A stretch of DNA of 64,000 nt. Origin: Mycoemilia scoparia (lineage: Eukaryota > Kickxellomycota > Kickxellomycetes > Kickxellales > Kickxellaceae). The stretch covers positions 1 through 64,000 of the forward strand of contig JANBPU010000034.1 in assembly GCA_027575805.1 (NCBI GenBank). Reading direction: 5' to 3'. The number at the start of each line of letters is the position of its first letter. The stretch's first letter is position 1. This document shows, one piece after another, positions 32,965-44,276 of this stretch. A program made the position numbers and the translations under genes. The notes beneath the pieces are model-generated. The model saw nothing but the letters and a program-made list of their open reading frames with translations. It did not search any database and was not told the DNA's origin.

Positions 32965-33630
32965 ATGGCCAATGTTCGCGTAGCAACTGCTTTCCGTCCA
33001 TTCCCTCAGTCCCACACAGACTCTGAGATGGGCTATAGCCGCCATGGAAATAGCAATATGGACTCTACCGGCATAAGGCGGGCCAACACCACCTTGCCTC
33101 TCTCTCATGAAGAGTGTATGCTCCTGCTCAGCCAGGAACGTGTAAAGTCTCTCTCTACCCTCCAGCAGCAGTGGTTCCCCTGTGAATACATCAAGACCCA
33201 CCCTGCTGGCATACCCGCACCCATGCCCCAGCGTCACACTACGATTCCCGACGTTATTCCAAAACGCTCATCTTCTGTCCCAGAGCGCTCAGGCTCTCCT
33301 ACCTGCACTTTGGTTGACGTCGATGCTGCATGTATGGAGCTCCGCGGCATCTTTGGCAAGCCCAAGTTCCGCTCTTCTGACCAGCGTCCAGGCTCTTCTA
33401 GTTCCCAGGACACTGCTTATGAAAGCCCCATCGCCTCAGTTTCGCCAGTAAGCTCTGTTGGCAGTCCAAATAACCAAGTTTATAGCACGCCTTCGCCACA
33501 CCCTTTGCTTGAGATTGTGATTCCACCTTCGCCAATTTCGCGTTGCGACAACCCAGCACCAAGAGACATTGCTTACTCAATGTCTCTCTACGGCCACGCG
33601 TCGCATCCACAAAGCGCACTATCTCACTAA
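32965..33630 (+). CDS. Orphan Ser/Pro-rich protein, probable phospho-regulated
   Basis: A 221-residue intronless frame with a good start context (GATTATGGCC) and codon use much more GC-rich than the surroundings. I do not recognise the family. No signal peptide or membrane segment is seen. Residues 45-75 (LSHEECMLLLSQERVKSLST, then LQQQWFPCEY) may form a helix and are the least repetitive part. The C-terminal half is Ser/Pro-rich with many SP or TP sites (SGSP, YESP, VSP, GSP, TPSP, PPSP), the usual targets of MAP kinases and cyclin-dependent kinases. Together with the long pyrimidine-rich leader, this suggests a regulated intracellular protein; the function is unknown. It could be lineage-specific. 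Confidence 0.65.
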   Translation: MANVRVATAFRPFPQSHTDSEMGYSRHGNSNMDSTGIRRANTTLPLSHEECMLLLSQERVKSLSTLQQQWFPCEYIKTHPAGIPAPMPQRHTTIPDVIPKRSSSVPERSGSPTCTLVDVDAACMELRGIFGKPKFRSSDQRPGSSSSQDTAYESPIASVSPVSSVGSPNNQVYSTPSPHPLLEIVIPPSPISRCDNPAPRDIAYSMSLYGHASHPQSALSH

Positions 33631-35058
33631 CACACTTACAACTGTAGCTCTGGCTAGTTATTGTGATAAACGTGTGTTGTGCTTGATTGTGCCTTTTCAA
33701 CGAGTGTGTGAGAACAAACAAATATATCAGCAAAGTTTTTAGGACATGCAAAAGGACATACTACACTACATGGCCCAGATATTGTTTACTATTTGAACAT
33801 TCTCTGGTGGGCGAACTAGACAAAAGTCATAACGGCGTATATCATCAATGGTCGTCATCGATACTCTGCCGTATCGTGCTTGTATCCATGTTGTATCGCT
33901 GTTTTGTAAAAAAATCACTGGCATATAATTCTCTCGATAATTCCTTGCTTCCGCCACGTAAAATAATTCCTCATCATTTCTCGCCCTGTATTATCCCCTG
34001 GAACTATTAAACCACACCCTCTTTGTCATATCCGATAGTACCTTAACAATGCCTGGACCGACCATATCTCTATATATCCACCTAATCTCTCTAGACCTGG
34101 TATGCTGGTATACATAATAGCCATCTCCAAACAATTGCCACCTAACTCCAGATCGATCGTCTTTTTTGCATGTGTATTAAATTCTACAAGCTACTATTTC
34201 CATTTATAATTATTCATTTGTCGTCGATATTGTATTAAGTATTAATCTCTCGCCCTTGTTTTATTTCCAAATCATGCACAACAATACATCACCACCACGC
34301 TTTCTATCCAGTTACGTGTGTAGTAGTGTGTAATTATCTCTCGCCATATCAAATCATATTATTTTAACTTTCAATTGCTCTTAGTGTTTGCTTGCAGTGT
34401 ACATAATCTTCACTAAATAAACTCTGATTTAATAACTAACTATCTGTTGATACACCATCAAGAGCGTACATACATTCATTGTCCATTATACCGCATCAAA
34501 CTGCCTTTTTGTTCTATTTTTCCTTTGATAGGCTTATGTGTATGAATGTGTGAGAGCCAGAATGACTTTAATTGAGCTTTTTTAATATCTGCGTGATGTG
34601 CATAAACCACAAGGTCATGTGCCTATTCTTTGCATTCTTCTTTTTTGATTGATTGATTGATTTATTTTATTATTTGTCTTTTCATGATAATTGAAAGGTG
34701 ATATCATCTATTATGTAGCATCTATAATCCTCCGAATCTTTGTTTCTGTGAGATATCAATAATCTATGGTACCGGGAATTCCAAAGTGAGGATGGATCTG
34801 GTGTTAGTATTAAAATTGATTGTGATTAAAATCATTTGTAGATAGAGATTGTGTAGTTTTTCTGAATTGATTATATTATTAGGAGGAAACAGTGTTGGAT
34901 AGGAGGTAGGTAGGTAGGTAGGTAGGTAGGTGGTTATGTGTAAGAAGAGTAACACCTTTTTTGAGCTGGATTAGTTAGATATATCAAATAAAGAATGCGA
35001 TCAAGATAAGAGACCATCAACAACTGGCAATGGTGGTAAGTATAATAATATTGAATAT
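33631..35058. other. 3' flank of the orphan gene, no further gene
   Basis: About 1.4 kb of AT-rich sequence after the orphan gene. A tetranucleotide repeat (GGTA)n occupies 34905-34931. Open frames such as 33687-34010 carry no domains. The first several hundred bases are likely 3' UTR. Confidence 0.5.
34905..34931. repeat. (GGTA)n microsatellite
   Basis: Six to seven uninterrupted copies of the tetranucleotide GGTA/AGGT, in a non-coding stretch. Confidence 0.9.
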
Positions 35059-35059
35059 A

Positions 35060-35173
35060 TGGATCATAATTTTTGAAGGGTGAATTTTGGGGACCAATGA
35101 TTATAGGGGAATCACAGCCAAATGGGTGTCCAGTTTTACTAGTGAACTTTCACCCTTCAAAAATTATTGCCCA
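35060..35173 (-). mobile_element. MITE family A, copy near the GNAT gene
   Basis: The insert TGGATCATAATTTTTGAAGG ... CTTCAAAAATTATTGCCCA has inverted ends of about 22 bp and is flanked by TA on both sides. Its interior (GATTATAGGGG, ATCACAGCCAAATGGGTGTC, CAGTTTTACTAGTGAACTTT) matches the copy at 49811-49925 in the opposite orientation almost base for base. It is 114 bp long, non-coding, and lies just past the 3' end of the acetyltransferase gene. Confidence 0.85.
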
Positions 35174-35207
35174 TATATATATAATGGTGGTAAATAAAGT
35201 GGAGTCT

Positions 35208-35914
35208 CTATAATAATAATGTCTTGATGACATCTTGGTGAAGCACATCTTCGACTATATAAGCCTCGCCCTTTTTGACATACCCGCATTTGAGATAAAA
35301 ATCGACTTTATCATATTGGGATTGAATCAGCATCTTTTTGTATTGGGGCGCATGTTTTTTGACCAATACTTCGGCCGAGTTAATCAAGATTTTGCCAATA
35401 CCAAGTCCACGGAATTGTTTTGAAATAGCTACACGGCCAATATGGCCGGTGTCTTTGTTTTCTGCAAATACTCGAAGTGTTCCGATCACTGTCCTTTTTA
35501 AGGGAAAACCTTGAAGCTGAGCTAGTAGGCTGCTATCTGTTTCTTTTGATGGGGTAGAGATTGGTGATGTAGTAGTAGTAGTAGTAGTAGTAGTGGGTGG
35601 GCTGTATATCACCATTATATGAAGAGCTATTTTATCGTTTCTATTTGATATGTTTGTTTTTTTGTTTGTTTTGAGTGAAAGACAAGTACATGAGTTAGCA
35701 ATATAATCTTGGAGAGAATATAATTTTCAGCTACTTATCACCAGATAGCAAATGATAAACGTGTATATGCTTACTCATCTTCCTCGATCTTGGCATCAAA
35801 GCCTTGTTCATCAACAAACGTCTCGAACCGTATTTTCATGCATTCGGCCATTTCTTGTTCAGTTTTAACCTGATGAACGGAAATATAGGGAGAAATATCG
35901 AATACTGAAGGCAT
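35208..35914 (-). CDS. GNAT-family N-acetyltransferase (ElaA/YjcF-like)
   Basis: Deduced exons are 35914-35775 and 35640-35208, giving 190 residues. The N-terminal exon gives MAECMKIRFETFVDEQGFD, the typical start of ElaA-type GNAT enzymes (IRxxVFVxEQG). The second exon carries VIGTLRVF, GRVAISKQFRGLGIGKILI with the R/Q-x-x-G-x-G/A acetyl-CoA loop (FRGLGIGK), and the closing FYLKCGYVKKGEAY motif. It should transfer an acetyl group from acetyl-CoA to an amine; the substrate cannot be told from sequence. Between strands 2 and 3 sits an unusual insertion of nine consecutive threonines followed by a Ser/Pro stretch (about 54-75), encoded by a (GTA)n-type microsatellite read on the other strand at about 35569-35594. 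Confidence 0.82.
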
Positions 35915-38005
35915 TTTTGTGGATATGATAATGTTTTTGTTTTCAAAACGTTTCTTCTGTTGGATTTATAGAGACAATCAAATCTATTGAAGTTGACAAA
36001 TGGAAAGGTCAATGTTTGCTAGACAATAATCCAGATGTGATCGAATCTAAACTAATTGCCGGCTTTCTTATTTTAATCGTAGAAGCGGAGTGCAAAGGTG
36101 TAGAGGAGCAGAGTTAGCGCGTCTTTATACGAATATGGGTGCGAGTGAAAGGCTTTGGCGAAGAGCTCTCAGGAAAAGTGGTGGAGATGTCAGAGGGATT
36201 ACCTTGATAGTATAATGTAGTAAATGGAGGCCAATGTGGCCTTTTTAAATACGATTTTTGGGTTATGGTCTACAGAGTAGGGCACTGTTGTCTGTTTGAT
36301 GGACCACTCTTGGCTACCAGCTCAGCATACTGTTACTCCTTTTACAAAACAAAAGTTTATACCTGTGGTGGTAGCAGCCACAGCTCTGAACACATGCACA
36401 TGAAGTCACTGGTAATTCAAGCACACATACATATACACCCTGCTTTATCATTTTGAGAGTGGAAAATCATTAAAGCTTTGAATTTGACCTTTCTCTAAAA
36501 GTACTGTCACTTGTTTCCTACAAGCTGGTTTGGCCTATACCCAGGATGTCTTTTGAATCCGCCATACACATTAATAAAGTGTGATATGCAGCACACGGGT
36601 TTTGCATGCAGGGATCTTAGCAACTCTTGTTGTATGCAATGTACATCGGGTGGGTTTATAGTCCGTTTATAGTATGTTGGCTCTCCGACCTACCAATGCA
36701 ATCTGTTTAGTTTGTCAGTTTTTAGTGTTTATGGTAGCATTCTCTTAAAAGGGTTGGCTTTAGAATTTAGTACATCTGAGATGTTGTTGCCATATTGAGA
36801 AATTAACTGATGGTTATTATATGTCTATTTATTAGTATCACTCCAGCCTGAAATGCTTCCATGAAGCTGTTTTGGACTGTATAGTTATTATTTTTGAGCA
36901 AGCGAGAATGATTGATTAGGTCAAATGCTGTAATAACCCAAGGACTTTGTAAACTAGCAAGATTTTCAAGATTGCCTTTAGCTAATTTATAAAACGCCTA
37001 AAAAGTAAGTGATTCTCTCAAACTCGGGTAACACCTTTTGGAAAGGGTTGGAGTGAAGCCATGCCCACACTCCTCGAGCACCGACAACCATCGCTAATGT
37101 TAGTGTTTGTGTGGTGCCACATTCGCCATCCCTGAGTCTGTTTGCACAAGGGTTTTGTGGACAATTAAATAATTTACACATCGAAGTGTGGCACCTCCAT
37201 CAATAAAATCCTCGACATTTCAAGGGAGTTTGATCGACTGGAAATCATGGAGGGAAGCATTGTGTCCCAGATGTTGCAAGATGCGAAGTGAGTTTATACT
37301 AATTGAATGGACTGGTGTGGCTTGTGGCTGTTTCAGCGGTATTGCTTGGTGTGTGATGCCTTTAGAATGTCATTTATATGTCCGGTAGCCCCGAAAAGAA
37401 CCTGTCTTTATTAACTGATGTGCTTTCCTATAAATGTAAGAATGTAGCGTCAATATAGTCAATATACTCATGTATAAATCTATGGATAGCCAGGGTTTTA
37501 TTCTCTTTGCATAGTCAGATATAGTAGGATCCGACCACACGCAGAGCAAACTGTGCGTAGTCAAGTACATGTACTTTCGAAGATCAATGGCACATTTCGG
37601 GTGCGACAATAGCTTTGGGCTTGAAAATCATGGTCATTTTGCCTTTAGTCATCTCTGCTTGATTATTTCTATAAGTTTGGCTTGTCAATCGTTTTCTTGA
37701 GTAGGCCATCGTCACCACCACATACTTGTTGATGTGCATTTGCTGTCTTTAGACGATGCATGCAATTTGAAAGTCCTACATTGAACGTCACAACACTGCT
37801 TGCGTGATTGTATAAGAGCCTCATTTGGACTTTTTCAGTATTTAGTTTATTGTTCCAGAACAATTTGTGTAAGATTTTGAGTTTGAAAAGATATAAATCA
37901 CTTGGAGATTGTCTGTGTTATATCAAGTGTGGCTGGTCGAAAAACAAGCAGGAAATGCATGCACATTTCACAGCTGTGTTTTATCTTAATAGTGTTGTCT
38001 CCCAT
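35915..38005. other. Gene-free region
   Basis: About 2.1 kb without a recognisable gene. Near 36515-36575 a phrase similar to part of MITE family B (CCCAGGATGTCTTTTGAATCC) may be a decayed remnant, but the ends are not preserved. Open frames at 36987-37181 and 37370-37609 have no domains. Confidence 0.45.
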
Positions 38006-38006
38006 A

Positions 38007-38125
38007 TGGGTGACGACTTTTGAAGGGCTAAAAGCAGAGTATACATGATAATATGGGCTGACCAATATGCACGATGAAACTGGCCCACTAGTAAAAATTA
38101 GTAGCCCTTTAAAAGTAGTGATCCA
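38007..38125 (+). mobile_element. MITE family A (subtype with AGCCCTT ends)
   Basis: TGGGTGACGACTTTTGAAGG ... CCTTTAAAAGTAGTGATCCA, with clear inverted ends of about 24 bp and TA on both sides. The inner phrase GGCCCACTAGTAAAAATTAG links it to the copies at 29399 and 49811. 119 bp, non-coding. Confidence 0.8.
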
Positions 38126-38229
38126 TATTTCCGCACCTTTTGGGCCCATCGAAGTATCAAGATTTTTCATCATAAATGTGTTGAATGTTGAGAAATCTTG
38201 ATATCTAATAATGTAATTAGCATGTATTT

Positions 38230-38379
38230 GGAAAGTTCTCCATCAAAAGGAAACAGATAAGCGTGCTCATACATTCCCTGCAAGTTGGCCCATAATCCAT
38301 ACATTTTGGATAGAACTCGACTGATTATTGGCTATTATCCAGGGTGTCCTTCTGGTTCACCCTCAAAGGAGATTCTGCC
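38230..38379 (-). mobile_element. MITE family B, intergenic copy with ATTT duplication
   Basis: A 150-bp insert from GGAAAGTTCTCCATCAAAAG to CTCAAAGGAGATTCTGCC. It is flanked by a perfect 4-bp duplication ATTT (38226-38229 and 38380-38383). Shared inner words with the other copies are ACATTCCCTGCAA and GATTATTGGCTATTATCCAG. No coding capacity. It lies about 100 bp after a family A element. Confidence 0.82.
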
Positions 38380-38383
38380 ATTT

Positions 38384-38800
38384 TGTCGTATAGAGGTCCA
38401 GTAGGTTAGATGTGTTTGTACGATTATACTATGAGAACTTCTCTCCATGCCTGTATTTGGCTGTCAAAGCCTGTTTCTATGCTACCCTGATATCCATCAA
38501 AATTGTCTATCAGTTACATTTTTAAGTCAACATAACTAGTTATATTTGCCCATTGCAGCTTACAATTTCATGAAAATATCTATAAAGTACTGATGATTAG
38601 TATAAGATGCTAAATGAAATCAGGATCAGCAATAATGGTTCAAAACAGATATCCTAAGAACCGCAGTATACCCATAATTACAAATATTTAAGACTTTATT
38701 ATTTAATTTATGGTTCTTGGGCAATGTTGTATTCAATAGTTTCATCATTACAACAGAACCAGATTATTCATAGCTACACACATATATATATACTATCAAG
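38384..38800. other. Upstream region of TFIIE-beta gene
   Basis: AT-rich sequence expected to contain the promoter and leader of the gene starting at 38801. Nothing further is recognisable. Confidence 0.5.
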
Positions 38801-40322
38801 ATGTCAGACCTGCTTAGACAACGTGACTGGTTCAAGAAAAGGATTTCTGCTCAGCCAGTATATTCCAGACCCAGTGTTGGAGGCCCATCAACGCCAAGGG
38901 CCAGCAACTCTGTTGCATCAACCCGAACAGTCACACCAAATACCTCTATCTCAGGCTACCCTTCCCAAATAAATCGGTATACCCCAGCATCTATTTACTC
39001 AGGTAAGAAGCCATTGTATCATTAACTAGATGCTCGCATAAAGCCACATGTTTTTTAGGAATATTAATAATATCAATTCACTTGTATTTTAGCTGCAGCA
39101 CTGGATACTGAACATATAAACAACAAAATGTTCAGGATTGTGGATCATTTGAAGGTATTTGGTATTTATTTTATAATAGTAAACTTGTGTAAATAAGCTA
39201 TATATATATAGCACGGCATGATAAATTAACCATTATAAATTTTAAAAAAATGATAGAAAGCTAAGGATCAGCAAACACTAGATCAAATTCAACAGATATC
39301 TGGAGTTATGGTTCATGGAAATGACGCGCTTATTAAACAGCTAATGAATAACGCCAAAGTCATTTATGATAAAGAGACAGAGACATTTGCTTACAAGGTA
39401 ACATAAATTTCGACAAAGTTATGGCCCAAATGCGCTGGTGTCAGTATAACTTAATTACAAGTGAAATTTTTCCTCTGGTTGTAGCCCGAATATAATCTGA
39501 GAACAAAGGAAGATCTTCTGAAGTTATTAAAAGATCATAGTGATAAGGGTGGTATAAAGGTGGACACACTTAAAGATTCTTTTTTGGATATAAATTCGGC
39601 CGCAAAGGTAAGTAAACACAAATATCTCTGTCTAGTTGAATGTGATTGTTCTAAAGATATAATTACATGGTAAACAACAACAACACCATCATCATCATAT
39701 TATAGGAACTTAAAGATGAAGGGAAAATATTTACGCTAGACAAAAAGGATGGCAGAGCCAGAGTGATGTTTTATGCCTCTGGTCCAAGCGTTGAGCCGGT
39801 AGACGAAGGTAAAATCATAGAAACTTTAATGATTGTTCTATTTTTTGAGCATTCAAGGTTATTTAAAGTGTGGTATAACAGCAAAGATTAATTTTATAAA
39901 ATGATAGAAATCAAGGAAATATGGGACAAGTTATCAGTACCAGATGAAGCTGACCTCAAAACTGATCTTGAAAAAGGTAAAGCTGACATTATAGTTAACT
40001 TCTACACCCATTTTTCTTGTATTATTAATAGAAATACCTGTGAGCCCAAGCTAATTGCTGGATTTTGTTTTCATTTGTAGCTAATATGAAACCTATCAGA
40101 GTTGAGGAGGAAGAGGTTGTTCACGAAGAGGTAGGATGGCTGTCTAACAGTATATTGCAAGCTTTTCCTTATACAAACAATCAAAGTATGTTTATATCCA
40201 CCCAACTTTTTTACAAACTATAGAAAAAGAAGAAGCAACGGCAATCCAACAGAAAGATCAAAATCACCAATACTCATCTTAAGGATTTAGATCTGACAGG
40301 GAATTTCGACTCAACTTTTTAA
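38801..40322 (+). CDS. TFA2: Transcription factor TFIIE beta subunit
   Basis: Eight deduced exons: 38801-39002, 39093-39154, 39257-39397, 39485-39607, 39706-39808, 39908-39976, 40081-40130 and 40224-40322, giving 282 residues; all junctions are GT-AG and stay in frame. The first 70 residues are Ser/Pro-rich and disordered. Two winged-helix segments follow: MFRIVDHLK with QTLDQIQQISG and ETETFAYKPEYNLRTKEDLL, then IFTLDKKDGRARVMFY. The C terminus is strongly basic (KKKKQRQSNRKIKITNTHL) as in animal and yeast TFIIE-beta. With TFIIE-alpha it recruits and stimulates TFIIH at RNA polymerase II promoters. Small and regular introns (about 75-105 nt) make this the best-supported multi-exon model in the window. 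Convergent with the transporter gene, 298 bp apart. Confidence 0.92.
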
Positions 40323-40620
40323 GTTCATACATTTATACCAATTTTGGCTTTTTTATGTGCTTCATTAGCATCTACATATTGTTTTTGTCATAAATACACA
40401 GTCCATTTATCGTGAATGCTTCAAAGGCTTGTTTATTCAATGATGAAGAAAATGTATTAAGAAAGAAAATGTAGTTCCGGTGCGTTGGTGGCAATACAAG
40501 AGGATATGGTGTGATACATAAATGTACGAATACTGGTACATTTCTATGGACTACATGCAAAAAACTATCACCTTGGATGGGCGGTATGGTGTAGATTGTC
40601 ACTCAGAAACTGAATGTGGT

Positions 40621-42339
40621 TTATTTGTGTTTGGGACTGAACTTGTTTCTCAATGCAGTATAAGTGCCGATGAAAAACACCACAACACCAAGCACAAACA
40701 TGAAGAAAGATGCAATGGTGTACCTGACTCCCGAAATGCTGTGTTCAGGGATGGCAGATAAATCATCAGAAAGATCATCGTCATTGCCGTTAATACTACT
40801 AGCAGTAGGATTAGAATCTTGGTGTGTTGAATAGTTGTTGGTTCCATTGATTCCAGAAGTTATCGGGGCAGTCTCTCCATGCTCGGCTCGTGTGACGGTG
40901 TGGCGCCAGAAATGACGAACACGGGGCCAGCTGGTGTTCAGTGCAAAGTAGATGGTGCTGGGCAATAGGAATGACAGAAGTGTAGCAGAACATGCTATAA
41001 ATAAATGCAAAGTAATGCGAGTTTAGTAAAACGTGATATATAAATAGATCATCATGACTTGGGCTTATGTATGCCACATGTGAGGCGGAAGATTTCAGCC
41101 AAAGAATTGCCACTTTTAGCATCAAAAGAGAGTTCCAGTAGTAGTGATAAAGAACACTTACTTCCAACCAGCTGATAAACCAGGCCTAGATCATTTACGG
41201 ATAAAGATATAGCCAGTGTCACTGCAAAGAAGACGACAGACATGCTATGGATCTTTGCAGACTGGAACACCGATTGGCCAAGCCTAAGGTGCAGTTTCTT
41301 TGTGACTAGCTCACGTAGGGGGTAGAACTGCATTGGATAAGTGAGCAGTATGCTTATGGCCATGAGGATCCGAGAAAAGTTGGCCCACGGGTCGTCAATA
41401 GCAAAGTTGTTGAGTATGTTTGTCTGGACTATGCTTCCAAAAGAAAGATAGCCAGCAAGCCCGAATGATGAGTAGATTACAAGCATTGAGGAGGCAGCAA
41501 CAGTGGCGGTGATTTTCCACTGAGGAAAGGTTTGATGCCTCAAAGAAGAGAAACTCTGGAATGAGGTCTGGGTAGAGCCAAAGGCAAAGGATATTAATCC
41601 AATGGACGAAAACAGATCGTCTCCAAACCAAACAACCTGTGTGGGATTCTTGTGCTGGCAGTCAATTCCCTTAACAATCACGAACAGCATAATGATAGGT
41701 ATGCAAAATATCGAAAGCGCTGAGGGCTTGGACAGCGGCGCAATGTTCTTGAAGAACAGTAGTGGGAATATGATAATCAGAGCAAACCCCGTAATTACCG
41801 TATTGCGGTTAATGTAGGGACTCGGTCCGGCCATGGCAGACATCACTGGAGTCATAGTGTCGCCAATAACTATAAGCAAGGGGAAAATTGCAAGGGGTTG
41901 AGAGAATATTAGATGCCATAGCTCTATTGATGTGCATATTTATCTCGTGTTTATTTGGTGTGAAGTCTGGCTGTCACTTACTTAGTAGGTAGCTGATGCA
42001 GCACCCGAATCCGTTCACGATTATAGCAAACTGGATCATCAAGGTTCCAAAGCGGCCAAGCGCCTTGCGGGACAAGTCTTCGAACTGGTATGTTTTTGTT
42101 TGAATGCCGCACCCAAGAAGTATAAAGTTTGCAAACAGATTCAGAATGGCAACAAAAACTATGATAAAGACACCATAGACCAGCCCGGCTCTACTAATGG
42201 CCCATGGAAGCCCAAAGATACCTGAACCAATTGCTGTGTTGAGGATAAGGAAGGAGGCCTGGAAGGCGGTTAAGGTGCCCAGGTCGAGCGAAAATATGGA
42301 CTCGCGACTACTTTTTATAGATGAAGGCCGTGATACCAT
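40621..42339 (-). CDS. Amino-acid transporter, AVT/SLC38 type
   Basis: Deduced exons are 42339-41982, 41869-41162 and 40994-40621, giving 479 residues. About eleven hydrophobic segments are present. The first carries TAFQASFLILNTAIGSGIFG and LPWAISRAG, the substrate-binding motif of amino acid/auxin permease proteins (AAAP), followed by LLIIGD after the first splice. This family includes vacuolar AVT transporters of yeast and animal SLC38 proteins, which move neutral amino acids in symport or antiport with H+ or Na+. A hydrophilic loop between the last two segments (about 385-440) is rich in Asn, Ser and Asp. Substrate and membrane are not predictable; a vacuolar AVT-type role is the best guess. 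An AT dinucleotide run lies right upstream of the ATG (42346-42371). Confidence 0.85.
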
Positions 42340-43655
42340 TCTTATAATATATATATATATATATATATATGTCAGGCTTTAATGCTTCTATAGAACGAAT
42401 AAATATGCAATTGATATTAAGGAGCAGAATTTATTGCAAAGATAGAGTGGGTGGGAGTTGGTGAGGCAACAAAGATTTATATCTCTATCATGGTAGAAAG
42501 TCGATCATACGGAAATATGCGTCACATCCTTGTGAGTAGATCTGTGATTTTTAATAATAACAATTAGCTTAGCCTGCAAAATACCTGTACTGATGACTCT
42601 GGTAGTACCACAGGGGCCAAGTGGTTTACGTATACGCTTGTATTCAGGAACTAACGAAAGGGCCGTGCTACAATATTCCTTAATAAGAGCTGTTCCTCTA
42701 GAATTCTTGATACACTGTGTGTGCGATGCAGCAGTAAGCACCAGAGTAGAGGAGGGCCTGTATAAGGGGATGAATTGTGCACAAATGAGGCACTAAAAGG
42801 TATAGTTTTGGACGATATGTCTTCAGGCTATACGGGCTGGCTAGGTTAGAAGACAGAAAGTGTAAAGAGCAGTACGAATATGTAGAATATAATCAAAAAG
42901 ACGCTAGGGTTTAAGGAAAGAGAAAAAGTCTCGGACTTTTTTATAGGAAAGGGTTGTGGTGGTTGCGTGTGGGGTGGTGACTGCCAGCTGTTTGTTCAGC
43001 CGAGCATAGTAACAGTAGCAGTTGTGAGACTAAATGACCCATTCTGTCTTTGACTAAAGCCCCTGGCCTAAACAACATGAGCGCGCAGCACATATCACAC
43101 CAAGGCTAATCACAATTGCGAAACCAATGGCCACTGTTAGTTGCAGCTCCACCCTGTTCTGGACAAAAAGATGGGCTTGCGCTGATTACTGATGGCCCAG
43201 AGCTTCAGCAAAGCCATTATGGCGATGAGCCTTTTGTATTGTGGCTTTGATATCCAAATGCAAGAGTATATTATATTTGAGCTGAGCTGACGCTTGTTCA
43301 TTCGTGAATTCCAATACTCATCACTTAAAAGTAATTATACAGCATTAGATATGAAACGTCCTGTAACGAAACGCATGCTTATTGCTAGAGTCGACCATTT
43401 CATTTCAAACCACCACCCACAACAGCTCCTCATATTTCCCCTTCACGCAAAATACAAACAGCAATCAAGGAGTCAGGAACTAACTATGGGGTATCACACT
43501 ACTAAATGCCATATGTATGTAAGTTTTGTATATTTTTCAATTAAAAGTCCAATAAAACCATACTGATTGGGGGGGGGTGCAAAAGTTTCTAAAGACCCTT
43601 TGATACAGTAGGTCTATACACGCACATATAGCTATATTTACTCAAATGTTGTTGC
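42340..43655. other. Gene-free region between transporter and ACP genes
   Basis: About 1.3 kb. It begins with a 26-bp (AT)n run (42346-42371), which abuts the transporter ATG and lies in its leader. The rest shows no domain-bearing open frame. A G-run occurs at 43568-43577. Confidence 0.5.
42346..42371. repeat. (AT)n run adjoining a start codon
   Basis: A 26-bp alternating AT run ends seven bases upstream of the transporter ATG at 42339 (minus strand), so it lies in its 5' leader or core promoter. Confidence 0.85.
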
Positions 43656-44276
43656 TTAGTGGGCTCCTTCGGCATGGGAGATGTATTCTACAGCCTTGGC
43701 GACTGTTGTGATCTTGTCAGCCTCCTCATCGGGGATCTCTACTGAAAACTCCTCCTCGATAGCCATGACAACCTCAACTGCGTCCAAGCTGTCGAGCTTA
43801 AGATCTTTCTGGAAGTCGGCTGAGGCAGAAAGCTATATAACAATATAGCATCATCACACAAAAATACAAAGCATTAGTATTTGATTATCAAACGTTAGTG
43901 ACAACAACCTTCCAGACAAAGACTGTTTTTCAATCAAATCATAAATGGACCAACTCGGCATTATTCACTAATACGAAGGCTTTAATTTCCTCAAATAGTC
44001 ATTTCGAGAATCAGCCCAGAAATTTACTTTCAAAAGCTAGCATAGGGTTGAGTTGTAAAATCTTACATTTTCCTTTTTGACTTTATCGAAATCCTTGAGA
44101 AGAGTGAGAATGCGCCTCTCAATGTCTTCGTGGGAAAGGGAACCACCAGCAGAGTAGAAACGGGCAGCAAAAGCTGGGGCCATTCTGGAGCCATTGGCAG
44201 AGGCACGCTGGATTGAGGCCGAAAGTGGATTCAAGAGGGTACGGACAGCCGGGCGGATAGAAAGGAAGCGGTTCAT
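43656..44276 (-). CDS. ACP1: Mitochondrial acyl carrier protein
   Basis: Deduced exons are 44276-44067 and 43832-43656, giving 128 residues. The N-terminal 45 residues are rich in Arg, Ser and Ala without acidic residues ([20 protein letters not shown]), a mitochondrial presequence, ending near RFYSAGG. The carrier domain follows: [15 protein letters not shown], then [20 protein letters not shown] and [14 protein letters not shown]. Ser85 in DSL is the phosphopantetheine attachment site. The protein serves mitochondrial fatty-acid and lipoate synthesis, Fe-S cluster assembly through LYR proteins, and complex I in fungi that have it. The GGL-to-KL change in front of DSL is modest. The single intron is 234 nt. 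Confidence 0.95.

Noticed and set aside
36482..36575. Similarity to MITE family B (ATCCTGGGTATAGGCC-like phrase)
   Set aside because: Only a short inner phrase matches; neither inverted end nor a duplication can be placed, so it is not listed as a copy.
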